Below, one piece after another: positions 45,001-51,739 of a DNA stretch of 64,000 bases. The stretch covers positions 310,001-374,000 of the forward strand of contig NZ_AVGG01000001.1 in assembly GCF_000498535.1 (NCBI RefSeq), read 5' to 3'. Every line of letters begins with the position of its first letter. Within the stretch, counting starts at the first letter, position 1. The position numbers were made by a program, and so were the translations under genes. The notes below the pieces were generated by a model. The model had not been told where the DNA came from. It was given only the letters and a program-made list of their open reading frames with translations, and searched no databases. This DNA is from Flavobacterium limnosediminis JC2902 (GTDB lineage: Bacteria; Bacteroidota; Bacteroidia; Flavobacteriales; Flavobacteriaceae).

Positions 45001-45253
45001 TTTCCGAAGCGACGTCTTTCATGAATTCCAATGCTTTTGGACTCGGGTCGTCTTTTGAAAATTCGTGCAGTGAATTCACAATACGCGATTTCATTTCCTC
45101 CACCGCCTTATTGGTAAAAGTTATGGCGAGAATTTTTTTATAAGCGTCGTTCGTATTGGCCAGCATCAGAATTTTCAAATATTCTTTTACCAGCGTATAG
45201 GTTTTTCCGGAACCCGCCGAGGCGTCGTAAATGGTGAAAGCTGCTTTGTTCAA
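42095..45253 (-). CDS. AddA-like UvrD/Rep helicase-nuclease (exodeoxyribonuclease V beta-like)
   Basis: 1052 residues. Helicase motif I ASAGSGKT (residues 11-18), motif Ia-like AITFTNKAVEEMKSRI, motif II IDEFQDTSEMQW, motif III/IV region MIVGDPKQSIYRWRGG, motif V MTIHKSKGLEFPVVI, motif VI NVLYVALTRAEEQLY. The C-terminus is a PD-(D/E)XK nuclease: EFGNIMHEILSF and AYLLDYKTGAHQAKYEMQLAEY (split by fragments). Degrades double-strand ends and prepares 3' tails for RecA. Partner of the AddB-like gene 3 kb away. Confidence 0.9.
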   Translation of the reverse strand: MNKAAFTIYDASAGSGKTYTLVKEYLKILMLANTNDAYKKILAITFTNKAVEEMKSRIVNSLHEFSKDDPSPKALEFMKDVASETKLSVATIKDKSKAIIKNIIHNYAAFDISTIDKFTHKVIRAFAHDLDLPVTFEVSLETDLLLQEAVDAIIAKAGEDEVLTKILVDFSVDKTDNDKSWDVTHELFDVSKLLVNENNRNEISHFHEKTIDEFLVIREKLSETIKKLENECVAFADEALRLIESNNIDVSSFSRGTFPNHLGYIQKGELKSSHKKFFEAEDIQVNKAAKDKAIIESIAPGLIAILAKVYKNYEKKNFYSAFQKNITPLSLLNSIAQELEAIQKEKNILSISEFNAIIYNEIQNQPAPFIYERLGERYKHFFIDEFQDTSEMQWHNLVPLIDNALSSEDLSGTQGSLMIVGDPKQSIYRWRGGKAEQFISLSKDEKPFSNPSKELVRLGKNYRSYSEVIEFNNAFFAMLADEFSNADYQDLYRNKSGQEVNDKQGGYVNISFIPKVEKNDDASDEETDDKEQLYLKATLATIAKVKAKGFQYRDIVLLTRKRTSGVALANYLTENDIPILSSETLLIDNATEVKLILNVLRYLKNNNDKEAKAAFLYFIAKNKQSELPIHDFIEIGMTKFSEEELQKWLTGFDISISFTNCRKKSLYEAVEIIVSTFIKEKSTVSYVQYFMDLVLERDVRTQAGISDFLEYWENNGTKFSIPSPEGNDAVRIMTIHKSKGLEFPVVIFPFAEEDYARSPRNKMWLELEDETLNIPKALVDTKKEVAEYGENAAQVYEERSQEELLDNINVLYVALTRAEEQLYVISNKNLTSKGELTNNMSSYFINYLDFKGVYHVDQAEFEFGDSNRLSASKGEKEKQPTIEIVKEVFNPKKIKIAQREALMWGTDQIKAIEFGNIMHEILSFVKTKDDVEAALMKSVESGLITESQKEEVRKTVLQIVGHPELQVFFESDKKVYNEQNIIKKGTATIKPDRVSVNGDKAYLLDYKTGAHQAKYEMQLAEYEKALQEMGFYVEKKTLVYIGEKLEVVHLQP

Positions 45254-45327
45254 ATTATTTAGGCTTCAATTGGTTTTGATACTGTAAGAATAGCCGATAA
45301 CTATTTTCTTTTACGAAGATAAATTTA

Positions 45328-45335
45328 TAATTTTG
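45328..45335 (+). promoter_or_regulatory. -7 box upstream of the superoxide dismutase gene
   Basis: TAATTTTG fits TAnnTTTG, leader about 32 bases. No TTG at the usual distance. Confidence 0.4.
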
Positions 45336-45372
45336 AATGCATTTAATTATTAATCTTAAATATAAAAATATC

Positions 45373-45978
45373 ATGGCATTCGAATTACCACAATTACCAT
45401 ACGCTTATGATGCTTTAGAGCCTCATATTGATGCACGTACGATGGAAATCCACCATTCAAAACATCATAACGCTTATATCACAAACCTGAACGCTGCCAT
45501 TGCAGGGACAGATTTGGAAGGAAAATCGATTGAAGATATCCTGAAAAATCTTGACATGAACAACATGGCGGTGCGCAACAACGGTGGCGGGCACTACAAT
45601 CACACTATGTTCTGGGAAATCATGGCACCAAATGCAGGCGGTCTTCCAACAGGAGAATTGGCTGAGGCTATCAACGCTGCTTTCGGTTCTTTTGAAGAGT
45701 TTAAGGCACAGTTCGCTAAAGCAGGTGCGACCCGTTTCGGTTCCGGATGGGCTTGGTTGTGTGTTAAAGACGGAAAATTAGAAGTATGCTCTACGCCAAA
45801 TCAGGACAACCCGATTATGCCGGGCGTACCTTGTGGTGGCCAACCGATTTTGGGAATGGACGTTTGGGAACACGCGTACTACCTAAACTACCAAAACAGA
45901 AGACCGGATTATATCGAGGCGTTCTTCAACGTAATTAACTGGGCTGAAGTTTCAAAACGTTACGCAGCAGCGAAATAA
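45373..45978 (+). CDS. Superoxide dismutase, Fe/Mn family
   Basis: 202 residues from ATG 45373 ([17 protein letters not shown]); upstream in-frame codons are AT-rich and not conserved. Metal ligands in [21 protein letters not shown] and [21 protein letters not shown]. The [17 protein letters not shown] segment leans to the Mn or cambialistic type, but metal choice cannot be read from sequence. Followed by its own terminator, then the duplicated small-RNA region. Confidence 0.95.
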   Translation: MAFELPQLPYAYDALEPHIDARTMEIHHSKHHNAYITNLNAAIAGTDLEGKSIEDILKNLDMNNMAVRNNGGGHYNHTMFWEIMAPNAGGLPTGELAEAINAAFGSFEEFKAQFAKAGATRFGSGWAWLCVKDGKLEVCSTPNQDNPIMPGVPCGGQPILGMDVWEHAYYLNYQNRRPDYIEAFFNVINWAEVSKRYAAAK

Positions 45979-46002
45979 GAGAAAAATCAGCGTACAGAAT
46001 AT

Positions 46003-46042
46003 AAAAAGACGGATGAACTTTAAGGGTTTATCCGTCTTTTTC
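46003..46042 (+). terminator. Superoxide dismutase terminator
   Basis: Stem AAAAAGACGGAT / ATCCGTCTTTTT with a 15-base loop and T5. Confidence 0.85.
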
Positions 46043-46091
46043 TTTGCTCTATTTTCTTGGTTCTATTTTCCCTTTTTCTTCACTTTACCCC

Positions 46092-46178
46092 AATAAAAAA
46101 GGTGGAATTGCTTCCACCCTTTTTGCCCCAAATCTACCATAAACTTAACCTACTAATGCTATGGTAGTACGAATGTAT
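46092..46178 (-). repeat. 87-base direct repeat, copy B
   Basis: Identical over 87 bases to 46308-46394; the identity breaks at 46091 and 46179. No transposase, inverted ends or target duplication. Confidence 0.95.
46095..46166 (-). ncRNA. Candidate small RNA, copy B
   Basis: Predicted RNA of about 70 nt on the minus strand. 5' stem CTACCATA / TATGGTAG with an 18-base loop, a single-stranded linker ATTTGGGGCAAAAA and a 3' intrinsic terminator GGTGGAA GCAA TTCCACC followed by T6. The TSS is estimated a few bases after the -7 box. No coding potential. Its twin is at 46311-46382. Not recognised as a named family; Rfam was not searched. Confidence 0.65.
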
Positions 46179-46201
46179 GGCGGTTGTTACTCAACTTCAA
46201 A
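46170..46201 (-). promoter_or_regulatory. Promoter of candidate small RNA copy B
   Basis: TTTG (46198-46201), exactly 20 bases, TACATTCG (46170-46177) on the minus strand. The 20 bases between differ from those of copy A, but the two boxes and the spacing are the same. Confidence 0.65.
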
Positions 46202-46307
46202 TAAATCAGACATACTACTATTTTTTTCGATAAAATGCATCTTTAGGCTTTAATCTCCTTTAATCAAAAAAAGGATGGAGCGCTTTCTTCAAACCGAAAG
46301 TAACTAA

Positions 46308-46394
46308 AATAAAAAAGGTGGAATTGCTTCCACCCTTTTTGCCCCAAATCTACCATAAACTTAACCTACTAATGCTATGGTAGTACGAATGTAT
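46308..46394 (-). repeat. 87-base direct repeat, copy A
   Basis: Identical to 46092-46178; nearer to purF. It begins 76 bases after the purF stop codon. Confidence 0.95.
46311..46382 (-). ncRNA. Candidate small RNA, copy A
   Basis: Same predicted 70-nt RNA as copy B: 5' stem-loop with CTACCATA / TATGGTAG, linker, and terminator hairpin GGTGGAA / TTCCACC (46317-46334) with T6. Located just after purF on the same strand but with its own promoter-like boxes, so it need not be processed from the purF mRNA. Confidence 0.65.
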
Positions 46395-46417
46395 CACGAC
46401 GGCTTTCATTCATCAAA
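46386..46417 (-). promoter_or_regulatory. Promoter of candidate small RNA copy A
   Basis: TTTG (46414-46417), exactly 20 bases, TACATTCG (46386-46393) on the minus strand; TACATTCG differs from TAnnTTTG at one base. Confidence 0.65.
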
Positions 46418-46469
46418 AAAAACAGATAAACTGCAAATAAAATCGTTGAAAGTCGTTTTTAATCTTTTT

Positions 46470-48368
46470 TTAATATGCACGGGCATCTTTCCCTTCGTAG
46501 AAATTCATAAAGGCGCGGTTCACTACACGATTACCTCCATCAGTCGGATAGTCACCGGTAAAATACCAATCACCTAAATTTTTAGGACAGGCCTTATGTA
46601 AATTCTCAACCGTCTGGAAAATAATTTTAACTTCTGTCTTAACCGAACTTTCTGTTAACATCTGAGCAATTTTATCGGAGATTTCCTGATCGGTAAACGG
46701 TGCGTAAATTTCTTTCACGTAATTCACCACCTCACTGTCGTGGAAATTTTCCTGTGCTTTGGATTTCTGATATACTTCTTCCACAATGTGTAATAAATTA
46801 CGCTCTTTCAGCAATTCCATTGCCGCACGGAACGCCACCAAGCCTTCGAGTTTCGCCATATCGATTCCGTAGCAGTCCGGATAACGGATTTGCGGAGCGG
46901 AAGAAACAATAACAAGTCTCTTAGGATTCAGACGGTCCATCATTTTGATAATACTTTTCTGCAACGTCGTACCACGAACGATACTATCATCTATAATTAC
47001 CAGATTATCTGTCGGTTTGATTACACCGTAAGTCACATCATATACGTGTGCCACCATATCATCACGACTGCTGTCTTCTGTGATGAACGTACGCAGTTTC
47101 ACGTCTTTGATTGCAATTTTCTCCGAACGCAGTTTTACGGATAAAATCTCCTGCAATGTTTCTGCGGAAAGCGAATCTTTATGAGCTAAAATATCGGCTA
47201 TTTTTCTTTGATTCAAGAAGTCATTGGCCGCTTCCACCATTCCGTAGAACGAAGTTTCCGCCGTATTCGGGATATAGGAGAACACGGAATTATCAGTATC
47301 ATTTTCAACCGCTTCCAGAACCGCCGGCATGATCAGTTTCCCTAAATTTTTACGTTCCTGATAAATTTCGGCATCACTACCACGAGAGAAATAAATACGC
47401 TCGAACGAACACGCTTTCAACGGTAAGGCTTCACGGATTTGCTCGTCGATTACACGACCGTCTTTTTTAACGATGATGGCATGTCCCGGAGTGATTTCTT
47501 TGATAGAATCGAATGGCACATTGAAAACGGTCTGAATTACAGGACGTTCCGAAGCTACCACCACGATTTCCTCATCTTCATAGTAAAACGCCGGACGAAT
47601 CCCTGCCGGATCACGCGTTACAAAAGCATCACCGTGACCTAACAATCCAGCCATGGCATAACCACCATCCCAGTTTTTGGAAGCTCTTCTTAAAATTCTT
47701 CCGATATCCAGTTTCTCGGCAATAACCGGAGAAGCTTCTCTTTTGCTTAAACCTTCGTTTTTACATTCCTGATACAAATCGGTAACTTCATCATCTAAGA
47801 AATGTCCGATCTTTTCCATTACGGTAACGGTATCCGCCATTTCTTTCGGATGCTGACCCAGACGTACCAGATCCTGGAAAAGCTCCTTAACATTGGTCAT
47901 GTTAAAGTTTCCGGCTACAATCAGGTTTCTGTGCATCCAATTGTTCTGACGAAGAAAAGGGTGCACACTTTCAATACTGTTTTTACCGAAAGTTCCGTAA
48001 CGTACATGTCCTAAAAACAATTCGCCGATGTAAGGAATGTTTGCTTTCTGAAGTGCAACATTATTCTGATATTCAGGATTTTGTTCCATTTCGTCATTAA
48101 TGCGCTGATTAACCTGCGCAAAAATATCCTGAATGGGCTGTGCCTGATTGGAACGCACACGACTGATGTAACGTTCTCCCGGTTCCATATCCAATTTTAT
48201 GCTGGCAAGACCAGCTCCGTCCTGACCGCGATTGTGTTGCTTTTCCATTAAAAGGTACATCTTCTGTACACCATAGAAAGCCGTGCCATATTTTTCTTTG
48301 TAGAATTCCAATGGCTTTTTCAATCTTAAAAGGGCAATACCGCATTCGTGTTTTAAAGCGTCACTCAT
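46470..48368 (-). CDS. purF: Amidophosphoribosyltransferase (glutamine PRPP amidotransferase)
   Basis: First committed step of purine synthesis. 632 residues, the long Bacteroidetes form. The N-terminal Ntn nucleophile is Cys9 (HECGIALLRL), so an 8-residue propeptide would be removed. The phosphoribosyltransferase part carries the PRPP loop VIIDDSIVRGTTL. Translation starts directly after three CAACAACA repeats and there is no Shine-Dalgarno sequence. No purine riboswitch-like fold is seen in the leader. Follows the PfkB kinase gene. Confidence 0.95.
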   Translation of the reverse strand: MSDALKHECGIALLRLKKPLEFYKEKYGTAFYGVQKMYLLMEKQHNRGQDGAGLASIKLDMEPGERYISRVRSNQAQPIQDIFAQVNQRINDEMEQNPEYQNNVALQKANIPYIGELFLGHVRYGTFGKNSIESVHPFLRQNNWMHRNLIVAGNFNMTNVKELFQDLVRLGQHPKEMADTVTVMEKIGHFLDDEVTDLYQECKNEGLSKREASPVIAEKLDIGRILRRASKNWDGGYAMAGLLGHGDAFVTRDPAGIRPAFYYEDEEIVVVASERPVIQTVFNVPFDSIKEITPGHAIIVKKDGRVIDEQIREALPLKACSFERIYFSRGSDAEIYQERKNLGKLIMPAVLEAVENDTDNSVFSYIPNTAETSFYGMVEAANDFLNQRKIADILAHKDSLSAETLQEILSVKLRSEKIAIKDVKLRTFITEDSSRDDMVAHVYDVTYGVIKPTDNLVIIDDSIVRGTTLQKSIIKMMDRLNPKRLVIVSSAPQIRYPDCYGIDMAKLEGLVAFRAAMELLKERNLLHIVEEVYQKSKAQENFHDSEVVNYVKEIYAPFTDQEISDKIAQMLTESSVKTEVKIIFQTVENLHKACPKNLGDWYFTGDYPTDGGNRVVNRAFMNFYEGKDARAY

Positions 48369-48392
48369 TGTTGTTGTGTTGTTGTGTTGTTG
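48369..48392 (-). repeat. Three perfect 8-base repeats directly upstream of purF
   Basis: CAACAACA three times in a row on the purF coding strand, ending at the base before the ATG. CAA-rich unstructured leaders are known to aid translation; copy-number change by slippage is possible. Confidence 0.9.
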
Positions 48393-48403
48393 TATTAATT
48401 GAA

Positions 48404-48424
48404 AGAGCCCCGTTTCCGAGGCTC
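48404..48424 (-). other. Small hairpin between the PfkB gene and purF
   Basis: GAGCCTCG GAAA CGGGGCTC, 8-bp stem with one G-U pair and a GAAA tetraloop, followed by TTTCAATT rather than a T run. A terminator is possible but weak; an mRNA stability or processing element is equally possible. Confidence 0.5.
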
Positions 48425-48436
48425 ATGTATATAGTG

Positions 48437-49366
48437 CTAGTTTTCCAGCGCGATATCAAATTGTGTCAAGGCCTTAAACTGCTGTAAACGAGCCGAAACC
48501 TCCTCTTTCTGCAATTTTTCCATTCTTTCTGTTCCGAATTTCTCCACACAGAAGGAAGCTAAATTCGAACCGTAAATGATGGCGTTTTTCATGTTGTCAA
48601 ACGAAATGTTCTCGCTTTGCGTGATGAATCCTGCGAAACCACCCGCGAAAGTATCTCCGGCTCCTGTCGGATCAAACACTTCTTCCAAAGGCAATGCTGG
48701 TGCAAAAAACACCTGACTGTTATTGAAAAGTAAAGCACCGTGTTCTCCTTTTTTGATCACGACATATTTCGGACCCATTGTATGGATTTTAGCTGCTGCC
48801 TTCACCAAGGAATATTCTCCGGATAACTGACGGGCCTCTTCATCGTTAATTGTAATCACGTCTACGCGTTTCATTACGTCCAACAATTCCGGAAGCGCAC
48901 AATCCATCCAGAAATTCATCGTATCCAAAACCACTAATTTAGGTTTCACTTCCATTTGATCCAAAACACTGCTTTGTACCAACGGGTGTAAGTTTCCTAG
49001 CATTACCACTTCGGCGTTTTTAAAATCGGCCGGAACTTTTGGCTGAAAATCGGCCAATACGTTCAATTGTGTATCCAAAGTGTCTCTGGAATTCAAATCG
49101 TTATGGTAACGACCGCTCCAGAAAAATGTTTTTCCGCCCTGAACCACTTCAAGACCTGACAAGTCGATGTTTTTGGCTTTTAATAAATCTAAATATTCTT
49201 GTGGGAAATCGTCTCCTACAACAGAGACAATGGCTGATTTCAAGTTAAAATGAGAAGCTGAAAGTCCAATATACGTTCCTGCACCACCTAAAATTTTGTC
49301 GGTTTTCCCGAAAGGAGTTTCAATCGCATCAAAGGCTACTGTCCCCACAATCAATAATTTATTCAT
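48437..49366 (-). CDS. PfkB-family carbohydrate/nucleoside kinase
   Basis: 309 residues of the ribokinase superfamily: N-terminal GTVAFDAIETPFGKTDKILGGAGTY (glycine-rich substrate loop, split) and the catalytic DPTGAGDTFAGGFAGF with the base Asp. It reads in the same direction as purF 68 bases downstream, suggesting a nucleoside or ribose role. Adenosine kinase-like or sugar kinase activity cannot be separated by inspection. Confidence 0.88.
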   Translation of the reverse strand: MNKLLIVGTVAFDAIETPFGKTDKILGGAGTYIGLSASHFNLKSAIVSVVGDDFPQEYLDLLKAKNIDLSGLEVVQGGKTFFWSGRYHNDLNSRDTLDTQLNVLADFQPKVPADFKNAEVVMLGNLHPLVQSSVLDQMEVKPKLVVLDTMNFWMDCALPELLDVMKRVDVITINDEEARQLSGEYSLVKAAAKIHTMGPKYVVIKKGEHGALLFNNSQVFFAPALPLEEVFDPTGAGDTFAGGFAGFITQSENISFDNMKNAIIYGSNLASFCVEKFGTERMEKLQKEEVSARLQQFKALTQFDIALEN

Positions 49367-49423
49367 AAAATGATCCTACTTTTGAAGAGGCAAAGGTACG
49401 ACATAGTTTTTATTTCTAAAAGC

Positions 49424-50044
49424 CTATTTTTTGTTAAGATTTTCAACGCGTTTCCGAAGCGCTTTAAACGAATCAAACGGACCTTTGGTAACAACCATAT
49501 TCACCATAAAGGCAGGGACATCACCCGAGGGGTCGCCGTAAATCTGCTGCATTACCAGCGTCTGCTTGGCATTTATCCGCTTCAGATACCAGAACCCTTT
49601 AAAGTTGGTCAACCTAACGCATCCTGATCTTTCCTTAAGCAACCTGTTTTCAGGCTGAATCAAAATGGTCTGCTCGTTCTTTTTCTTTATCAGGGTAACC
49701 CGGGAAATATGGTCCCGATCCTGAACCGGCCATCCCAAACGGTGCCTCATGTAAAAAATCCAACTGGTATCGGAAATCTTTTTTATCAGTTCGCTGTAAC
49801 GGGTTTTATAGTTCCATTGCTGGAGATTTTTCACATCAATGAGTTGCTTCACAACGGTATCAATATTAGCATTAACCGTCATAACCGCACGATATTCCCT
49901 GAAGGCAGTAGTGTCAAATTTAGTCAGATACACTTTAATACCCTCTTTATCCAGGGCGAGTTCAGTCTTTTTCTGTGAATGGACATTAAAGCCGTTCAAC
50001 AGAAAAAAAAGGCTGAGAAAAAAAAGTATTCGGGATTTTTCCAT
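49424..50044 (-). CDS. Secreted START-domain protein
   Basis: 206 residues with a signal peptide (about 1-23, ending NVHSQ) and a START/SRPBCC lipid-binding fold: GIKVYLTKFDTTAFREY, then LQQWNYKTRYSELIKK, SWIFYMRHRLGWPVQDRD and a C-terminal helix GPFDSFKALRKRVENL. Probably a periplasmic hydrophobic-ligand carrier; ligand unknown. Lies 18 bases after rnhA on the same strand. Confidence 0.85.
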   Translation of the reverse strand: MEKSRILFFLSLFFLLNGFNVHSQKKTELALDKEGIKVYLTKFDTTAFREYRAVMTVNANIDTVVKQLIDVKNLQQWNYKTRYSELIKKISDTSWIFYMRHRLGWPVQDRDHISRVTLIKKKNEQTILIQPENRLLKERSGCVRLTNFKGFWYLKRINAKQTLVMQQIYGDPSGDVPAFMVNMVVTKGPFDSFKALRKRVENLNKK

Positions 50045-50062
50045 TCCCTAAAGTTATGAAAA

Positions 50063-50545
50063 TCAAAACAAGTGACCTTCTTCTTTTTCATAAAAAAAAT
50101 CAACAGACAGTTTCGCCTGCTGTGAGGCCATAACCGCCAAGGCGTCGCAACGCTCGTTTTGAGGATGCGCGCTGTGCCCTTTTATCCAGCGGAAATCAAC
50201 CTGATGTTTGCGGTAAATCTTCAAAAAACGCATCCATAAATCGGGATTTTTCTTTCCTGCGAAATTTTTCTTTTCCCAGCCGAAAACCCAACCCTTCACC
50301 ACGGAATCGATCACGTACTTGGAATCGGAAGTAACCAGAACCGAAGTTCCTTGCTTTTTTAGTTTTTCCAGTCCGACAATAACCGCGAGCAGCTCCATCC
50401 TGTTATTGGTAGACAGCCGAAAACCCTCGTAAAACTCTTTTTTATAAGGAGTCCCCACCATTTCCATAATCACACCATAACCGGCAGGACCTGGATTTCC
50501 TTTAGAGGCACCGTCGGTGTAAATATGGACTTCGTAGGATTTCAA
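50063..50545 (-). CDS. rnhA: Ribonuclease HI
   Basis: Degrades RNA in RNA-DNA hybrids. 160 residues; active-site acids in YTDGASKGNPG (Asp10-11 region), MELLAV (Glu), TSDSKYVID (Asp) and the last acidic residue in RCDALA; WIKGHSAHPQNE is the His loop. Length is normal. Starts 9 bases after purN. Confidence 0.95.
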   Translation of the reverse strand: MKSYEVHIYTDGASKGNPGPAGYGVIMEMVGTPYKKEFYEGFRLSTNNRMELLAVIVGLEKLKKQGTSVLVTSDSKYVIDSVVKGWVFGWEKKNFAGKKNPDLWMRFLKIYRKHQVDFRWIKGHSAHPQNERCDALAVMASQQAKLSVDFFYEKEEGHLF

Positions 50546-50554
50546 TAGTATGCG

Positions 50555-51124
50555 TTATAAATTATGAGTTATGAGTTTTTCGATTACTTCCGGAAAATGC
50601 TTATGCTCCAGTTCGTGTACTTTCGTCACTATTTCTTCAGGCGTGCTACAATCTTCTATGTTGACTGATGTCTGAAAAATTATTGCACCTTCATCGTATT
50701 TTTCATTAACATAATGAATTGTGATACCGGTTTCCTTATCCTTATTGTCCAAAACCGCCTGATGCACATGCATGCCATACATTCCTTTTCCGCCGTATTT
50801 CGGTAAGAGGGCCGGATGAATGTTTATGACTTTATCAGGATAACCGGCGATGATATCCTTCGGAAACATTAAAAGGAATCCTGCCAGCACAATCAGATCG
50901 GGTTGCAGATCCTTAACCTTTTTCAGTACCGTTCCGTCATTAAGTTCCGCTTTGTTAAAAACTACCGCAGGTACATTGTGATTTTCAGCACGTTCTATCA
51001 CTTTAGCGTTCGGATTGTTCGTTAACACCGCAACCACCTCAGCCGCACCGCTGTTTTTGAAGTGCGCAATGATGTTTTCGGCATTCGACCCCGACCCCGA
51101 AGCAAAAATCACTATTTTTTTCAT
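50555..51124 (-). CDS. purN: Phosphoribosylglycinamide formyltransferase
   Basis: Transfers a formyl group from 10-formyl-THF to GAR in purine synthesis. 189 residues; N-terminal FASGSGSNAENII (phosphate loop), catalytic INIHPALLPKYGG (His) and HYVNEKYDEGAII (Asp). First gene of the purN-rnhA-START group, 200 bases from the divergent acpP. Confidence 0.96.
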   Translation of the reverse strand: MKKIVIFASGSGSNAENIIAHFKNSGAAEVVAVLTNNPNAKVIERAENHNVPAVVFNKAELNDGTVLKKVKDLQPDLIVLAGFLLMFPKDIIAGYPDKVINIHPALLPKYGGKGMYGMHVHQAVLDNKDKETGITIHYVNEKYDEGAIIFQTSVNIEDCSTPEEIVTKVHELEHKHFPEVIEKLITHNL

Positions 51125-51265
51125 CTGTCCCGTAATTTTTATTTAGGCTGAAAACCCTCGTTTTCACACTGCAAAAAAAAGAATAATAAATGATAATAAA
51201 TAAAAATTAGGGGGCTTTGTAAAATTATTTTTTTAATTTCGTAGTCACATTTATTAACTAAAAGG

Positions 51266-51294
51266 TTGTTTTAAAATAAAGTTTTTTATTTTTG
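51266..51294 (+). promoter_or_regulatory. Promoter of acpP
   Basis: TTG (51266-51268), 18 bases, TATTTTTG (51287-51294), consensus match. Leader about 26 bases and very A/T-rich. Confidence 0.75.
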
Positions 51295-51324
51295 CCAACA
51301 ATTTAAATTTTAAAATTAAAGATT

Positions 51325-51561
51325 ATGTCAGACATTGCATCAAGAGTAAAAGCGATTATCGTAGACAAATTAGGTGTTGACGAAAATGAAGTTGTAACAG
51401 AAGCTAGCTTCACAAACGACTTGGGAGCTGATTCATTAGACACTGTTGAGCTTATCATGGAGTTCGAAAAAGAATTTGATATCCAAATTCCGGACGACCA
51501 AGCTGAAAACATTGCTACTGTTGGTCAAGCTATTTCTTACATCGAAGAAGCTAAAAAATAA
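51325..51561 (+). CDS. acpP: Acyl carrier protein
   Basis: Carries acyl intermediates of fatty-acid synthesis on phosphopantetheine at Ser37 in [10 protein letters not shown]. 78 residues, strongly acidic, normal length. Followed by a hairpin terminator and then fabF, the common acpP-fabF-rnc order. Confidence 0.97.
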   Translation: MSDIASRVKAIIVDKLGVDENEVVTEASFTNDLGADSLDTVELIMEFEKEFDIQIPDDQAENIATVGQAISYIEEAKK

Positions 51562-51575
51562 TAACGTATAGACAT

Positions 51576-51613
51576 CCCATGTATTCCCCGGAATGCATGG
51601 GTGTTATTATTTT
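51576..51613 (+). terminator. Hairpin and T-rich tail after acpP
   Basis: CCCATGTATTCC pairs with GGAATGCATGGG (one G-U), effectively 11 bp with a 4-base loop, followed by TGTTATTATTTTTT. Likely a partial terminator that sets a high acpP to fabF ratio. Confidence 0.75.
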
Positions 51614-51664
51614 TTCCATTTGAAAAAACACTGATTGGGAGCAATCAAAAAAATACAATCTAGT

Positions 51665-51703
51665 ACCCATGTTTCCTTTACAGATTAGAGAAAAGCAACA
51701 TGG
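51665..51703 (+). other. Second hairpin in the fabF leader with the same outer arms
   Basis: CCCATGTT (from 51665) pairs with AACATGGG, with inner CCTTT / AAAAG pairing partly possible. The outer arms and the following GTATTATT repeat those of the acpP terminator hairpin, so the two hairpins could exchange strands. Function not known. Confidence 0.5.
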
Positions 51704-51739
51704 GTATTATTTGTTTAAATACATTGTAAATAATATATT

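Larger units (their letters stand above)
46043..46469 (-). other. Intergenic region with two tandem 87-base repeats (candidate sRNA genes)
   Basis: No protein-coding sequence is supported. It holds two identical 87-base sequences (46092-46178 and 46308-46394, offset 216), each with a promoter-like pair of boxes and a terminator on the minus strand, and unique sequence between and around them. Confidence 0.85.

Noticed and set aside
46092..46394. 87-base repeats as remains of an insertion sequence
   Set aside because: No inverted terminal repeats, target duplication or transposase fragment. The promoter and terminator layout explains them better.
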